A stretch of 64,000 nt of DNA from Terana coerulea (GCA_024811115.1 JAKOGH010000743.1:248001-312000); one strand, 5' to 3'. Counted from the stretch's first letter, positions 22,843 through 35,001 are shown. Notes: generated by a model from the sequence alone, not told the origin. Numbers and translations are program-made.

Positions 22843-24679
22843 ATGCCCGCCATCCGTAACACGCGCCGCTCTCAGAGACTCTCGCATCGTCTACCCGCCG
22901 TGGCCACGACCGTCGATCCAGGTTAGTGTGTTTACCGCCGTGTTTGCCATTGTGGGTCCACCGCCTCGATCATTATGACTTACTCGAATTGGCCACAGAG
23001 TTTGACGAGCACGCCAGTGATTCCGACGAGCAAGATGCTGCAGGCGGTATCTGGGACCGGACCCTCGCGAAGGCTGCATCGACCACAAACTCGACATTAA
23101 GCCTGGGTGCATTCATCACTTTCCTTCTCGCGTACCCGTCTGCGCGTGACGGCGTCGATGATCACCGCAACGGCCGCACCACCACTCACGCGCGCAAGAG
23201 GGACCCGTCCAAGCCCCCGCCTCGCCCTCACAACCAATGGATCATCTTCCGTTCCAAGCTCTCGAACTACCTCAGCGATACGGGGCTCGAACGCGACCAG
23301 AAGAAGTTGGCCGGTTTAGCTAGCAAACTCTGGAACCGCCTCCCTGCCGCAGAGCGCGCTCGCTTCCAGATGCTCGCGGACATCAACAAGGCAGAACACG
23401 CCGTGAAGTATCCTGACTATATCTACCAGCCCGGCAAGGAAAAGCCCGGCAAGTCCAAGACTAAACGTCGCGTCGAGGGTGACAAGGAACGCTCACACAC
23501 GTTTACCGGCTTCGTGGAATCCCAACGCTTCGCTGGGCCCAGTTTGAGAAGGCTATTCGTAGCATGGACAGCGGCAAGTTTGCGGTCAATATCAAGCGAC
23601 AGCCCGCCGTCGCCGTGCGTTCTAGCATGAAGGTCCCTGCTGCCCGTTACGCGCCGGCCGTCAGTGCATCGCCGAGCACCACGTCGTCGAGCTCCCCGTA
23701 CTCGACTCCGGAGTTGGAGTCCGAGGAGCTTCCTGCTATGTATGATGCCCCTGTTTTGCGCACGCCTGCTCTCTGTCCGCCCTCGTCGACTGTAAACGAG
23801 TGGGTGCCGACCTCGGAAATCCCTGATATCGCCCCGGTACGCACACGGCGAGCTCATGCAGACAGCACCTACTGACACCGTACCTTTCTCTAGCAGATGT
23901 ATTCGTCGTTCTCCCAGCCGCCCATGTATAACATGTATACTTGCCACCCTCAACTCGCAGACCTACGCTATCGCGATCCCACGTTCTCGGGCTACGTGAA
24001 CAACGTCAACGATCAGTACGACCTGCAGTCCGCGATGCAGAGCATGCAAATCTCTCCCATGCCGCCCTCTCCGCCGCAAATCGTCGCATCTCCCCACGTC
24101 GTCTATCCCGGTCTTCATGCTGCGCCCCCCACCGGCATCTCGTCAGCCTCCGTGTCGCCTTACAACCCATACGTCAACCTGATGCATTCTCCGGAGACAT
24201 TCGCGCCGTCTCCGATGTTTGGATCTCCCCAGCAGTTGTTCAATGGCATTTGGCAGACGTCGGACGGCGCCAGCTCTTCGTCCGGCAGCTCCCCCTCCGG
24301 CCACCCGTCCGTGTATGCCATGAACACCTTCGCGGACCCGGTCATGCAACCTGTTATCGACTCGAGCAACGCTTTACAGCTGCAACCCGTCTATTACGAC
24401 AACGCTGCTTCCACGTACCCCTCTCCCACCGACGTGGACGGCGACGACCTCATTGCCCAAGTGGACGAACCTGTGATCTTCCCCTTCTTCTCCTCGTCTT
24501 GCGACGACTGTTCTACCAAATCTCACACGCTTCCCCTGCTCGTTATGTATCGCTATGAAATCTATCCGGTTCGCTTGCTGTCCGTTTGCCACCCTAATTC
24601 TTTGGATTCCATTCGTGTTTTTGCCTCGCATCTTTCTTTAGTTACGCTATGTCCTTGGCCTCTGTCGTGTATGTTTTAG
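22843..24679 (+). CDS. HMG-box transcription factor (MATA-HMG type)
   Basis: Sequence-specific HMG-box protein of the fungal mating-type/SOX-like class. Exon 1 starts MPAIRNTRRSQRLSHRLPAV, and exon 2 follows an intron near 22922. The HMG box lies at about 23215-23430: PRPHNQWIIFRSKLSNYL, then LAGLASKLWNRLPAAERARF and VKYPDYIYQPGKEKPGKSK. The long C-terminal part is low in complexity (Ser, Pro, Met, Gln), as in fungal regulators. An intron at about 23839-23895 leads into MYSSFSQPPMYNMY. Between 23480 and 23560 the frame shifts by one; the downstream frame (LRWAQFEKAI) continues the protein, and a G added to the GG at 23486 restores it. The end at 24679 is the first stop, but the last 60 residues look less conserved in style, so the true end could be earlier. 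Confidence 0.8.
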
Positions 24680-24856
24680 TTTGTGAAATGGAGTATCGTC
24701 TACGGGCGTGTCATGTATCAAAATCTGGACTTCCAATATATGTCTCATTTATTTCTCTTCGCGATTCGCGCGGCTGTATTGCAGTCACATCTTTGAAAAA
24801 AGCATGATGATATCTTACAGGACGAGTAGAGACAAGCCACAAGGGTGTGCGCGATA

Positions 24857-27011
24857 CTATCCCTGCTTCTTGGTCTTCTTCGTGGTAGAATCCCCTGCCT
24901 CTTTTCTCCCCCTCTTGGCCTGCACGGTCTTGGTCATTCCTGGTACGTCGAAGGATACTCTACCTGCGGCACGTTCCTCGAGGAGCCACTGTTCACATTG
25001 CTCTCGCGCCATCCGGGTGCGCGAGTTGCCACGCAACCACACGTGATAACACCTGGCCTGTCCAGGGGCCAGGTTTTCCTTCCAGAACCCGTACGACATC
25101 GCGACCCTGAATAACACGTTAATGTGCATAAAACGGTCGATCATATAGATACTAACGCTTAGTATAGGTGGGGCATCAACTGCCGATAGGAGACCAAGAG
25201 CTTCGGCGCGAGCGAGGAAGGCATTGTATTTCTCGATGACTGCGTTAGTATCCTGTATGTGTGTCTCTGTGCGATGCAGCCAGATTGGGACCAGCTCTTG
25301 CACTAGCGAGAAGAGGAGCGATGTAGCCCAGAATGACCCTGTTTGCGCATTATGCACCTCCTTCTCGCGCATCAAGAGACCTCCATGAACGCTATGTCAG
25401 AACCTCATTTATCGAAACCGAACTGTCTTCCTTACCTATCCTCGCACGTTCGTTATCACCGCCGACGGAGGGGCCATGGAGGATATCCGCGGCCTTGAAC
25501 AACAACGGAATACCGTCCAGATAGTGGTTCTGAACGCCCAGCTTCATGCCCTCGCGGATGACCGCTTCCGCTGCGAGATGCGACTTCCCTTTGGCGTCCA
25601 GGAAGGTGAGTCCGCGATATGGGGTTAGCCCACATGCGAGATACAGTCGGGCACGGGTAGACGGTTCGTGCTCAGCGGCAGCAGCTAGCAGGGGATGCAG
25701 GGGCGTGGTGATTTGTTGATCTGCCGGCAGCGTGATGGTATGTAGGATGGTGGCTGCTAGGAAACCCGTTTCCGGAGGGCCAATTGGTGCCGACAGCTCA
25801 GAGGCAACTTCTGGAGGAATATGGAAGACGGATGTGTAGAGACCCAGAGTATCAATGAGCTTTAAAGCATGCAGAGGAGACCGGCCTGTGAAAGGATACA
25901 GTTACAATCACAGCGTGCAGTATGCGACACAGTCAATAAATCGCGACAGACCTTTCATCATTTTATCCATCTCCTCCCCTACACGCTCCTTGCTGATTTT
26001 GGTCCTCAACGCCAGCTGGCACCAGACTCAGTCAAGATAGGTACCAACGCGGACGGAACGCCCACATACCTGTATTTCCGCTTCTTGAACTGCGGCCTCA
26101 AGCTCTGGTACAAGCTCGAAGCCAAAACGACTTGCAAATCTGAGGCAGCGCAAGACACGTAGAGGATCGTCCATAAATGTCTCCCGAGGAGGCAAAGGCG
26201 TCCTGACGATGCCATTTTGCAGATCCTGGAGGCCCTACTACGAGCCATGTCAATCGGCGGTACGAGTAGCCGAGCGATTGACCCCACCTTTCCAGTATGA
26301 TCTTCCACAGCTCTTGAATGAACGTTGTAGAACAAGGCATTCATAGTAATATCCCGCCTCAGAGCATCTTCCAAAGGCGTTCCAAAAGCCTGCGCAATAG
26401 AATAAGCTGCGCACGCACAGCCAAACAGGTAAATGAACTCACAACTTGAGTGGGTATACGACTGTCTTCCGCATACTCCTCGCTCCGCAAGTTGACAAAG
26501 TCGAGCTCAGTACCAAGGACTGTTGCTTTCGCCGTCTCAAGATGCTTCGAGCGTTCAGGGTTCCGCTCGACCTTCACGATCTTCTCAATAGCAACGCCTT
26601 CGATGTTGTTGCAATATGTCTGGAAGCGTTCCGCGAATGGAAGTCCCATCATGTCTGCCAGAGCAACGTCGATATCGTTACTCTGCATGCCAAGGAGCTA
26701 CACACGCGTAGCGGCTACGTGAACAAGTTGAGACCACCAGCAGATCCTTGAGAACTGACCTTGTCGCGCACCCAGCCTCCCGCTATTCTGCACGAAGTCT
26801 CTACACCCTCCTCTTCCTTCATCCATTTCGTGCAGCCGTCGAGCAGCGCGCAGATTTGGCTCTCGACTTCCGTGAGCTGTATCTCCATCTTTTTGGGGAC
26901 GGCAATTGGGTCTGCAAGGTGTAGAAGGGGTAAATTCGACTGGAAGCGAAAGGGTATACGGCTCGGTCTGAGGGAGCGGAAGGGTATGAGCGGTCTCCTC
27001 AACCAGAGCAT
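24857..27011 (-). CDS. cca1: tRNA nucleotidyltransferase (CCA-adding enzyme)
   Basis: Adds the CCA end to tRNAs in nucleus, cytosol and mitochondria. Class II motifs are present: RIAGGWVRDK (nucleotide-binding fold), NDIDVAL with the metal-binding DxD, RRDITMNALFYN, and DDPLRVLRCLRFASRFGFE, followed by a long helical C-terminal part ending KRGRKEAGDSTTKKTKKQG. Several introns. There are at least three in-frame starts: 27056, 27011 (MLWLRRPLIPFRSLRPSRIP, Arg-rich and presequence-like) and 26888 (MEIQLTEVESQICALLDG, directly at the folded domain). This pattern fits dual mitochondrial and cytosolic forms from one gene, as known for yeast CCA1. I chose 27011 as the presequence start. Confidence 0.9.
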
Positions 27012-27362
27012 CCGGTGTACATGCAGATCTCGAGTCAGTAAGTAAGTACAGCTCATTTACTTACCGCGCGTCACGGTAGAGCGCGACGTTGGCGCTTGTT
27101 CTAGCCAATCACAGACTCGGATGAATGCTCGACGCCGGACGGAGACATAAGTAGTACGCGACAGAAAATAATGTCAACATGATATAGCATGGAAAGCAGG
27201 TGCACAAGATGTAGTACAATAACGGGGGTACAGAATTAATGACAATGTATAGCGTAGTGAGCGACCAACTTAGCATTGTCGGTGCCAACTGAATCTAGAA
27301 TATACAAATAACGGCGTGGGACAGAGTATGATTTGCGGTGTCAACCAGTCAAACTCCAAGGA
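27012..27362. other. Intergenic, CCA1 promoter and thioesterase 3' end
   Basis: About 350 bp between two minus-strand genes, AT-rich in the right half. No gene seen apart from the possible upstream CCA1 start at 27056. Confidence 0.4.
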
Positions 27363-28276
27363 CTAGGCAAGGATTATAGAAAGCCATCCGCGTAAGTGTT
27401 GAATCTCCTGGTCGGAAACGGTATGCTCCAAGCCCGCGTAAGATCGGAATGTGACCCTTGAGACGACGAATGAGACAGCGAGAAGAAAGCTCAACCGGAT
27501 CACTCACTTATCCTCAGGGAAGCTCAGCCCATGTCTTAGGAACCTAAGGCACTCATCAGCCATGTCAATTGTAATCTCAGTATCAGCATTTCCGTGGCCC
27601 CAGAACACTGGCAAGCATGGTTCAATATGGGTCATTTGCTGAGATTGATGCATGAGTATATGCAACATGAGTTATAATATCATCTAGGGACATACCTGTC
27701 TATGGCGATGTGGGATCCATCCGGAGAGGCTGGCAACACCCCCAAGGTCATGCAACGTGGTCAGGGCAAGTAGCATACTCAGGGCGGCACCTTGACTGAA
27801 TCCGACAAGGACGACCTTCTTTGGTTGGCTGAGAATATGCATCTCGCTGCGTATGATTTCTTCAACCCGAGCAATATTGTCGATAGCACCTGACACGCCG
27901 CAGGAAGGACAAGGAGGTAGATGGAACACATCGAACCAGGCAGGGCAAATTTGACCTTCGTTCATGGTCACTGGAATAGAAGGGCTGTATAAATACTTGT
28001 AAGCAACAATGAATTAAACGATTGATATGAGATACATGCCTTTGGGGCAAGATCCACTTGACATGAGGAAGTTGAGTTGCCAACGTTTGCACAATGGGCA
28101 ACCATTGCTGCGCATACTGGCCGAGCCCCTGAAAATAATGCGATTACTCCGGATAATTCGAGAAAAGTGATGGCTGCGGCCCTTACGTGGAGGAAAATAA
28201 CGGTAGCAAGGTGTTCATCGCTGGTAGGTTGAACGACTAGCTGTTCGATGGCTGTTCCAGAGCATGGGGCGGGCAT
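27363..28276 (-). CDS. Acyl-protein thioesterase / lysophospholipase (APT1-like)
   Basis: Alpha/beta hydrolase that removes palmitoyl groups from proteins. It starts MPAPCSGTAIEQLVVQPTSD and reads on to a TVIFLHGLGQ strand-turn with the oxyanion loop. The nucleophile elbow is VLVGFSQGAALSMLLAL (Ser), the acid is in HGNADTEI (Asp) and the base in YAGLEHT (His). Four or five exons with short introns; stop at 27363. Length and order match yeast Apt1 and human LYPLA1. It is divergent from VAC8, itself a palmitoylated protein in yeast; a functional link is only suggestive. Confidence 0.9.
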
Positions 28277-28765
28277 TGTCCTCAGATTATCTGTATTTTA
28301 CGCCTGCATTGCCTGTTCTTTATACACCGTCGTATTTTCGGCGGCCAGAGGCATACGCAGTATCACACATAGCCCCGGGATTTGCGCAGCACTCGCGCTG
28401 AAACTTGGCTCTGCAGAGGCTGTCATTTCGAGACGCAAGAATTGTCACTTAGCGTCGCCGTGGGTGCGGAGGCGGTTCTGTCCGATAATTCCAGTCATAC
28501 GCTTGCAAATTCAGGCGGCCAGGGAAGATGGTAACAGAGCTCCTCGCAGCACCGGGCAAAGCACGCGCGAGTCGCCGCCGGCGGCCGCCACAAAGCCCAG
28601 AGGCAGTCTAAGCGCCACGTGCAAAGGGAAAGCGGAGGCGCCGAACATGAGCCTGGCTTCTCCAGAGTCCAGACACACTCCTCGCTCCTACCACCTCGCG
28701 GTCCTTCCGCTCCTCCTGCCTCCGCTCAGCCCTCCCTTGCCTCTTGAACAAACTCAATCAGAGCA
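28277..28765. promoter_or_regulatory. Divergent promoter region thioesterase / VAC8
   Basis: 489 bp between divergent starts. The VAC8 side has a C/T-rich leader (28695-28745). No other feature recognised. Confidence 0.45.
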
Positions 28766-31191
28766 ATGGGTGCCATATCAAGCTGCTGCGAATCATGCTG
28801 TCCGTTTCTCTCTCTCCCGGGTCCGAGGGTAACTGCGACTGACTCTCTCTTTCGCAGTCCGTTCTCGCAAGTCACAGTCGTACGAGCCGCTGCTGCTAGA
28901 GAATGAGCGGGAGGCTGTGGCGGACCTTCTTCAGTACCTTGAAAGTGAGGCCCATCCGCGGTTGCCCTGCCCTCGCCGGCTGATATGGTCCCACTTTGCA
29001 GACCGAACAACCACCAACTTCTTCACGGGATCACCACTCTCCGCGTTGACTACACTCTCTTTTTCCGACAATGTTGACCTGCAGCGCAGCGCGGCGCTTG
29101 CTTTTGCCGAGATTACGGAAAAGGAAGTACGACCGGTCGGACGGGACACGCTCGACCCCATCCTCTTCCTCCTCAGTAGCCATGACACCGAAGTTCAACG
29201 GGCCGCCAGTGCAGCTCTCGGAAACCTCGCCGTGAACAGTATGTTTACGCTTTGCACCACGCTGCTGCTGTAGACTGACATGGTTGCAGCCGACAACAAG
29301 CTCCTCATCGTGAAGTTAGGCGGTCTTGAGCCTCTCATCCGGCAGATGCTTAGCCCGAACGTTGAAGTGCAATGCAATGCTGTGGGCTGCGTGACCAACC
29401 TCGCAACTCACGGTACGTACGTTTGCTCCCACCGTGCATATGCTGCTGACGTTCGACTGGTGCAGACGACAACAAGACGAAGATCGCGAAATCAGGCGCT
29501 CTGGTTCCTCTTACACGTTTGGCACGCTCGAAGGACATGCGGGTACAACGAAACGCCACTGGAGCCCTGCTTAACATGACCCACTCGGGTACGTCTCATT
29601 CATATCGCTTAGAGGTTATCAAAGACGCGGAAATGAGCTAACCTCGGCGAACTGCAGATGAGAACAGACAACAGCTTGTTAACGCTGGTGCCATCCCTGT
29701 TCTTGTCAGCCTACTCAACTCGCAAGATACTGATGTCCAGTACTACTGCACTACCGCTTTGAGCAATATTGCCGTTGATGGTCAGAAGTTTTACAGTCTA
29801 AACGCCCGCAGTTAACTCACGGCTTGTCGTACGTAGGTAACAACAGGAAGAAGCTCGCCCAGACTGAGCCTAAGCTGGTGTCAAGTCTTGTTCAGCTTAT
29901 GGACAGCCCCAGTCTCAAGGTGCAATGCCAAGCCGCCTTGGCTCTTCGTAACCTTGCTAGCGATGGTAAGCATGTCGATGAACTGGCGAGGTTCGTGCTG
30001 ACCGGAATGCCCAGAGAAATATCAGCTCGAGATCGTCAAGGCAGATGGGCTGACTTCCCTGCTTCGCCTACTTCAATCCGCCTACCTGCCTCTCATACTG
30101 TCCGCTGCCGCATGTGTCCGCAACGTCTCCATTCACCCACAAAACGAGTCGCCCATCATCGAGTCCGGATTTTTGCAACCATTAATCAACCTGTTGTCGT
30201 TCAAGGATAACGAGGAAGTGCAATGCCATGCTATCTCCACCCTTCGTAACCTCGCCGCAAGTTCGGAGAAGAACAAGCTGGCCATCGTGAAGGCGGAAGC
30301 GGTGCAGAGGATCAAAGAGCTCGTACTTGAGGTCCCGATGAATGTACAATCCGAGATGACAGCGTGTATTGCAGTTCTTGCGTTAAGTGGTGTGCTCATA
30401 CCCTGCCTGTTCACGTTGTGCTGTGACTGACATGCTCCACAGATGAACTCAAGGGCCAGCTGCTCGAGATGGGCATTTGCGAAGTTCTAATTCCCCTTAC
30501 GAATTCACCAAGTTCTGAAGTTCAAGGTAACAGTGCTGCGGCTCTGGGCAACTTGTCTTCCAAGGGTCAGTCGCAAAGCGTTCGCTGTTCGATCATGCCG
30601 GCTCAATCATTCTCGTTTACAGACGGCCGCACGACTTCTGATGACTACTCCGCATTTAACGACGTTTGGGATCACCCTGATGGTGGCATGCACCAATACC
30701 TATACCGCTTTTTGACGAGCCCTGATGCCACCTTCCAACACATCGCCGTCTGGACCATTGTTCAGCTTCTTGAATCTGGCGGTGAGCCCTCTCGCTTCAC
30801 ATGTAGTGATCACAGCCTGACGATTCTCACAGACCCGCAACTTATCAGCAATATTCGCAGTTCAAATATCCTTATTCCCAACATTCGCCAGCTTGCGGCT
30901 ACTCGTACCTCATCACCCGACGTCGTCCATCGGCGGAACCCCCGGTCGCACGGCTCACATCACTCGTACCAGGATACCGACACTGGCGAAGGCCAGGGCG
31001 AAATCCAGCAGCTCTCGCGGCGCATCCTTGAGTTCACGGACGGTGACGCAGAGATCGCAGCGACGCCGAGCGCACCGGCGTCGCAGAAGCAGCCAGGATC
31101 GCTTCTGGCAGAGAGCATGATGGGCAGATCGCACGAAGAGCTCCGCCGCAGCGTTCGGGAGGCGTTCACTAGCAGTTCCGTGACCCACTAG
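28766..31191 (+). CDS. vac8: Armadillo-repeat vacuolar protein VAC8
   Basis: Vacuolar membrane scaffold for vacuole inheritance, nucleus-vacuole junctions and autophagy. The N terminus [14 protein letters not shown] has Gly2 for N-myristoylation and four cysteines for palmitoylation, as in yeast Vac8. It is followed by [19 protein letters not shown] and about eleven armadillo repeats, for example [76 protein letters not shown] and [17 protein letters not shown] Ser/Thr-rich tail ends in SSSVTH. About eight introns interrupt it and the joined frame is intact. Start at 28766 is set by the lipidation signal. Confidence 0.95.
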
Positions 31192-31667
31192 AGTTTAGGG
31201 TCCTGTGCTGGGGAGCGCATATTAACTTGGCCGACGTTGGTATTTATTATGGACCAGCTGCCCTTGCATATTTCTGTACATGTCTTCTTCCTACCACATC
31301 TTTTTCTTATGGCTAGCTTCTGCATTCTATGTGTACTGCAATCCCCTTGCAGCTGTTGGTCTCGGTTCGGTACCTTACTTTGACGATACTCTTCGCAATG
31401 TTTGTGATTCGTGGTATCCCTTGATGAAGTATAATGATCTTGTAAATGCGCTCTTCACAATCCAATGTCTATTTCACACTACATCACCAAGGCTTGACCT
31501 GCCCAGCACTCGTGGCTTGCGCCGGAGTCCTATTCTCAAAATGCCAATCGTTTGGAGGAATTTCTTCAATAAGCCATGAGGCATACAGGGCGAGTCAGGA
31601 TGCGAGAGTGGTATGACAGCATGCAGAGAACCGAAAGCAGGAAGGCTGAAAGTATAGAACAGGTGCT
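31192..31667. other. Intergenic, convergent 3' UTRs
   Basis: 476 bp between VAC8 (+) and RPS29 (-), T-rich and AT-rich, consistent with 3' UTRs. The open frame at 31280-31579 is not protein-like. Confidence 0.4.
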
Positions 31668-31955
31668 TCACCGGGTCTAGGAGAAGACGCTAAGTTAGTT
31701 ACCATGTACACAGACAGGGCGAGAGGATGGACCTTGACGAAGCCAATGGCAGCAGACTTCTCACGGAAGCACTGGCGGCAGAGGTCGAGGCCGTACTTGC
31801 GGATGAGACCAGCCTGGTGGGCGCAGTGGCGACTAGAAGACGCGTCGTATGAGCACAGTTCCCCCTCTGAAGCGTCGTGCATGCGATATTCACCATTCAC
31901 GGCTGCCCTTGCCGTACTTGCGGGGACGAGAGAACCAAACGGCGTCGTGGGTCAT
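31668..31955 (-). CDS. rps29: 40S ribosomal protein S29 (uS14)
   Basis: Small-subunit zinc-ribbon protein. Three coding exons join to exactly 56 codons plus stop, the length of human and yeast S29: 31894-31955, 31733-31832 and 31668-31676 (9 bases). The product starts [20 protein letters not shown], then has [20 protein letters not shown] and [16 protein letters not shown]. The two CxxC pairs bind zinc. Introns are GT-AG of 61 and 56 bp; the second has an unusual donor GTCCAT. Further non-coding exons may lie upstream towards 32150. The neighbour is tRNA-Lys, transcribed divergently 224 bp away. Confidence 0.93.
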
Positions 31956-32178
31956 GGTGACGGGTTTTGAGGGCTGGAGGCACGACAATGAGCGTGAGAG
32001 CACTTAACGCGGGGGGTGGCGACGTACCTTGCCGGAGAGTTGAGAGGGCGTCGGTCGCTGTGTGCGGGCTGGTGTAAGGTCTGTGGACTGGGCACAAAAT
32101 AAGGTTTGTATAGTCTTCGGTCTCCGCCGGCTGTTCCCGCGCACTGAATAATGCTCCCACCGTGAACAGTTCTCCAGC

Positions 32179-32280
32179 GCCCGCCTAGCTCAATCGGATA
32201 GAGCGTCAGACTCTTACGAGTGCGGGTGATCAACAGATTACGTTATCTGAAGGCTGCGAGTTCGACCCTCGCGGTGGGCT
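32179..32280 (+). tRNA. tRNA-Lys (CTT) with a 28-base intron
   Basis: Acceptor GCCCGCC pairs with GGTGGGC (one G-T). The D arm is TAGCTCAATCGGATAGAGC, the anticodon stem TCAGA/TCTGA, the loop CTCTTA plus A, and the T arm GCGAGTTCGACCCTCGC. The anticodon is CTT. The intron at 32217-32244 lies after base 37, the usual position. An A and B box are visible in the D and T arms. Confidence 0.93.
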
Positions 32281-32755
32281 AGTTGTTTTGGCCCTACTTT
32301 TGTTGGGCTCTTGTGACCAGATAAGCCTGCAACCCTCCCTTCAAGTTTCTTGCTCTGACAGAAAAATTGTGGGTGAAGAGTGGAGTGTGAATAAAGCGTA
32401 CTAAACAGTTTATAAGATGTAAAGATTAGTTTACAGGGGTTTCCCCCAAGTTTCCCCCACTGAATTCCGGTCTGTGGTAATCGTAGCCCATAAACACACG
32501 AAATAAAATCTTGGCATGATAGGTGCTAGATGGACACGTGGAGTCATGAACAGTACATGTACTAGTGCTGCGCCAATTGGTGCATGATTCGCACGCACTT
32601 ACTATTTAAGAGCTCTATCGAAAGGACTGCAGCAAGCCGCGAGACCAATATTAACTTGAATAACACACCATCGATGGTATTCGCCAGCCTCTCTGCAGCC
32701 AATTATCCAATAATTCCACAGTAGCTACTGAAGGAGTACTACGCGTACAATGCGA
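32281..32755. other. Intergenic after tRNA-Lys
   Basis: 475 bp, AT-rich, with a T tract at 32286-32300 that could end Pol III transcription of the tRNA. No coding sequence seen. Confidence 0.4.
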
Positions 32756-35001
32756 TTACAACCAGGAGCCCGGAACATCCAAACCAGCCAGCTCCCGAGT
32801 GAGAGTCTCCAACGCTGTTTCGATGCGATCTGGTCTCGACGAAGTTTCACTCGATACCGAGGTCGATTTAACCTTGGTAGGTCCTGGCGCTGCAATCAGT
32901 AGGCTTTCGTCAATGGTCAAGTCCACAAAGGTATTCGCCAACGCCGCCAAGGTTTGTTGGGTATCACCCGCTGGCGTAGAGGCGACAGGGCCAGGAGCTT
33001 TCGGTTTCGCAGGCGTCCTCGGGGCACGAGTCGTAAACAGCGGGACAAGCTTGCCTGTCTTACAGGTTCCGCACCCTAATTGACGAGTGAGTATTTGCAG
33101 ATTACCACTGACTGGTTGCGAGACGCACTACATTCTTCGGGCCGAATAGATTTGCTGTAACGGCCGTAGACCTTCGCGCAGTTGTCGCATTCTGCAGCTG
33201 CGTCAGTGGCTATGGGCAGCATGAGCGTTGAAGATACCCACCCCATTCGTAGGGATAGTTTATCTCATAGTTGTGCTTTGTCTGAGGGGTTAAAGATGAG
33301 TAGTTTGTGGTGGACGCGTTGTGGGACAAAACGCACGCTAACAGTAATTTCTGGTCTCTTCCGCGTGACCTTCGCAGCCCTGACGTGGACCTGTATTACG
33401 CAACTGTCCGGAATATAGCTGTCTCACGCACCATGCCTTGAACGCACGACCATGGCCTTCCTTCGGATCGCCATTGATGATCCAGCAGGCCAAATGGCAC
33501 CTGAAAGCTGTAGTCAGCTAGCCGAATCAACACACTCTGCCTGAAGGGTTACATCTCATGCGAAAGAGTATTTCGGATGCGGTCTGCGAATTGATCAGCT
33601 CATGAATGCCTTAGTTTACGGAGACGGAGAAAGCCCTCACCATCGCTATCTAAGACTTTACTCGCCAGCTCGATTTCCGTAGTCTGTGTACCATCTCTGG
33701 ATCTAGCAAGATAACCTTTCAGATTTTGGACAACACTTATACAGAAAACCAGGAATCGCCTACTTTTTCCACCTAGCCCGTCCGGCCGTCGTCAAAAGAC
33801 GCTTGCTCCATGTCAGCTTTGTCGCCTCAGGCAAGCCGCCTTTGAATACAGAAGCATTAAGCTCGCCAAACAGCTGCTGAGCGTACGTTTCTCGTCGGGC
33901 TTGTTCTGCGACTTGAAGGGCCTTCTTCGTGACTCGTGGCGCCTTCGCCTTCTTTGTCAAGCCGGGGGCTCGTGGGGTGGCTCGCTGCTTCAGTGCGTCA
34001 TCAGAGTCGGAGTCACTGCTGAAAGTCTGGGGTCGCTGTTGTCCCCTTGACTTAACGCGAGGCATGGGCTGTGGTTGGGGAGCAGGGATCATGGGCGAAT
34101 CGGGCTCGGGTTCGGATTCGTCAGACTCAGATGGACCGCTGGCTGAAGACTTTGGAACAGATATCGGCTGAGATGAGGTCGAACGCTTTTTCGGCCACAA
34201 AATATCGGAGTCAGAGAAGTCCGTGGGCAGCTCAGCGAGGTCATCATGGGCTACATCAGAAGGCTTCTCCTGCAGGTGGTGGCTGTATGGAGGTATTTGG
34301 GCGGGAGCCTTTGACTAGCCGTCGAAGAGCAGGCCTCGCTACGACGGGCGGAAAGTCCTCGTCGTCGCTCCCTGCGAGAAATTTCTCCACTTCACGATCC
34401 GAATCCTCTTCGTCCGAGCTGAGTGTAAGGTCGATCATCTCGTCATGGCTGGTCTTCACCGGCGAGTACAACAGTGGGTCGTCATGGTTCTCCGGGATAG
34501 GCTGAGGGAGGGTGTCTGTCTCCGAGTCTGACGAGTGTAATGCGACCACCAGTCTGAGCGACTGGGAGCTCGAAGCCGCAGGTGTGCTGGCTTGCCCTGG
34601 AATGTGACTGGCAGGTTTCCGGAAGGGGTTGCTGCTACTGGCCTTCGGAGTATGCAGGAGGCTATTTATTCGCAATATAGCACCAGTATGTAGCTGCTCT
34701 CGACCTATCGAACCTTCACGAAGTGACCTGCATATGCAAGGTTAGCCGCAATAAACTCACAGTTAACACATCAGGATGAACGCGTTACTTATACCTACAC
34801 CGTTGGGTTGATCTCGTCCTCATCGGAGCTGATTTCTACAATTTCTGTCGCACGCGACACCGCCTTCCGAGGACCGCTGGCCGCGGCGTTCTGAGAGCTT
34901 CAATTCCAGCGTCAGCCTCGCGACACCACGAGAGCAGTTGGGTGTGCGTACTGAAAAGTTCGCGGTCGTTTCTCTGGGCTGGCAGCGCGCATTGCACACA
35001 T
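32756..35001 (-). CDS. SprT-like metalloprotease (GCNA/SPRTN-like) with acidic disordered N terminus
   Basis: Zinc protease likely to cleave DNA-protein crosslinks. N-terminal half: disordered, Ser/Asp/Glu-rich, with SUMO-interaction-like motifs EIVEISSDEDE and MIDLTLSSDEE. SprT core from about 34000: YAQQLFGELNASVFKGGLPE, KLTWSKRLLTTAGRARWKK, then RIRNTLSHEM and CHLACWIINGDPKEGHG, giving HEMCH plus a downstream GHG histidine. The HEMCH codons are split by an intron near 33555. After NYEINYPYEWECDNCAK comes a C-terminal zinc ribbon with CxxC and CSCGTC, and a last SIM-like FVDLTIDES. The first exon appears to start at 35001 (MCAMRAASPEKRPRTF). The frame shifts once near 34269 at a GG/CC pair. 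The closest family is GCNA/ACRC rather than SPRTN, because of the acidic N terminus, the SIMs and the ribbon. Confidence 0.85.
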
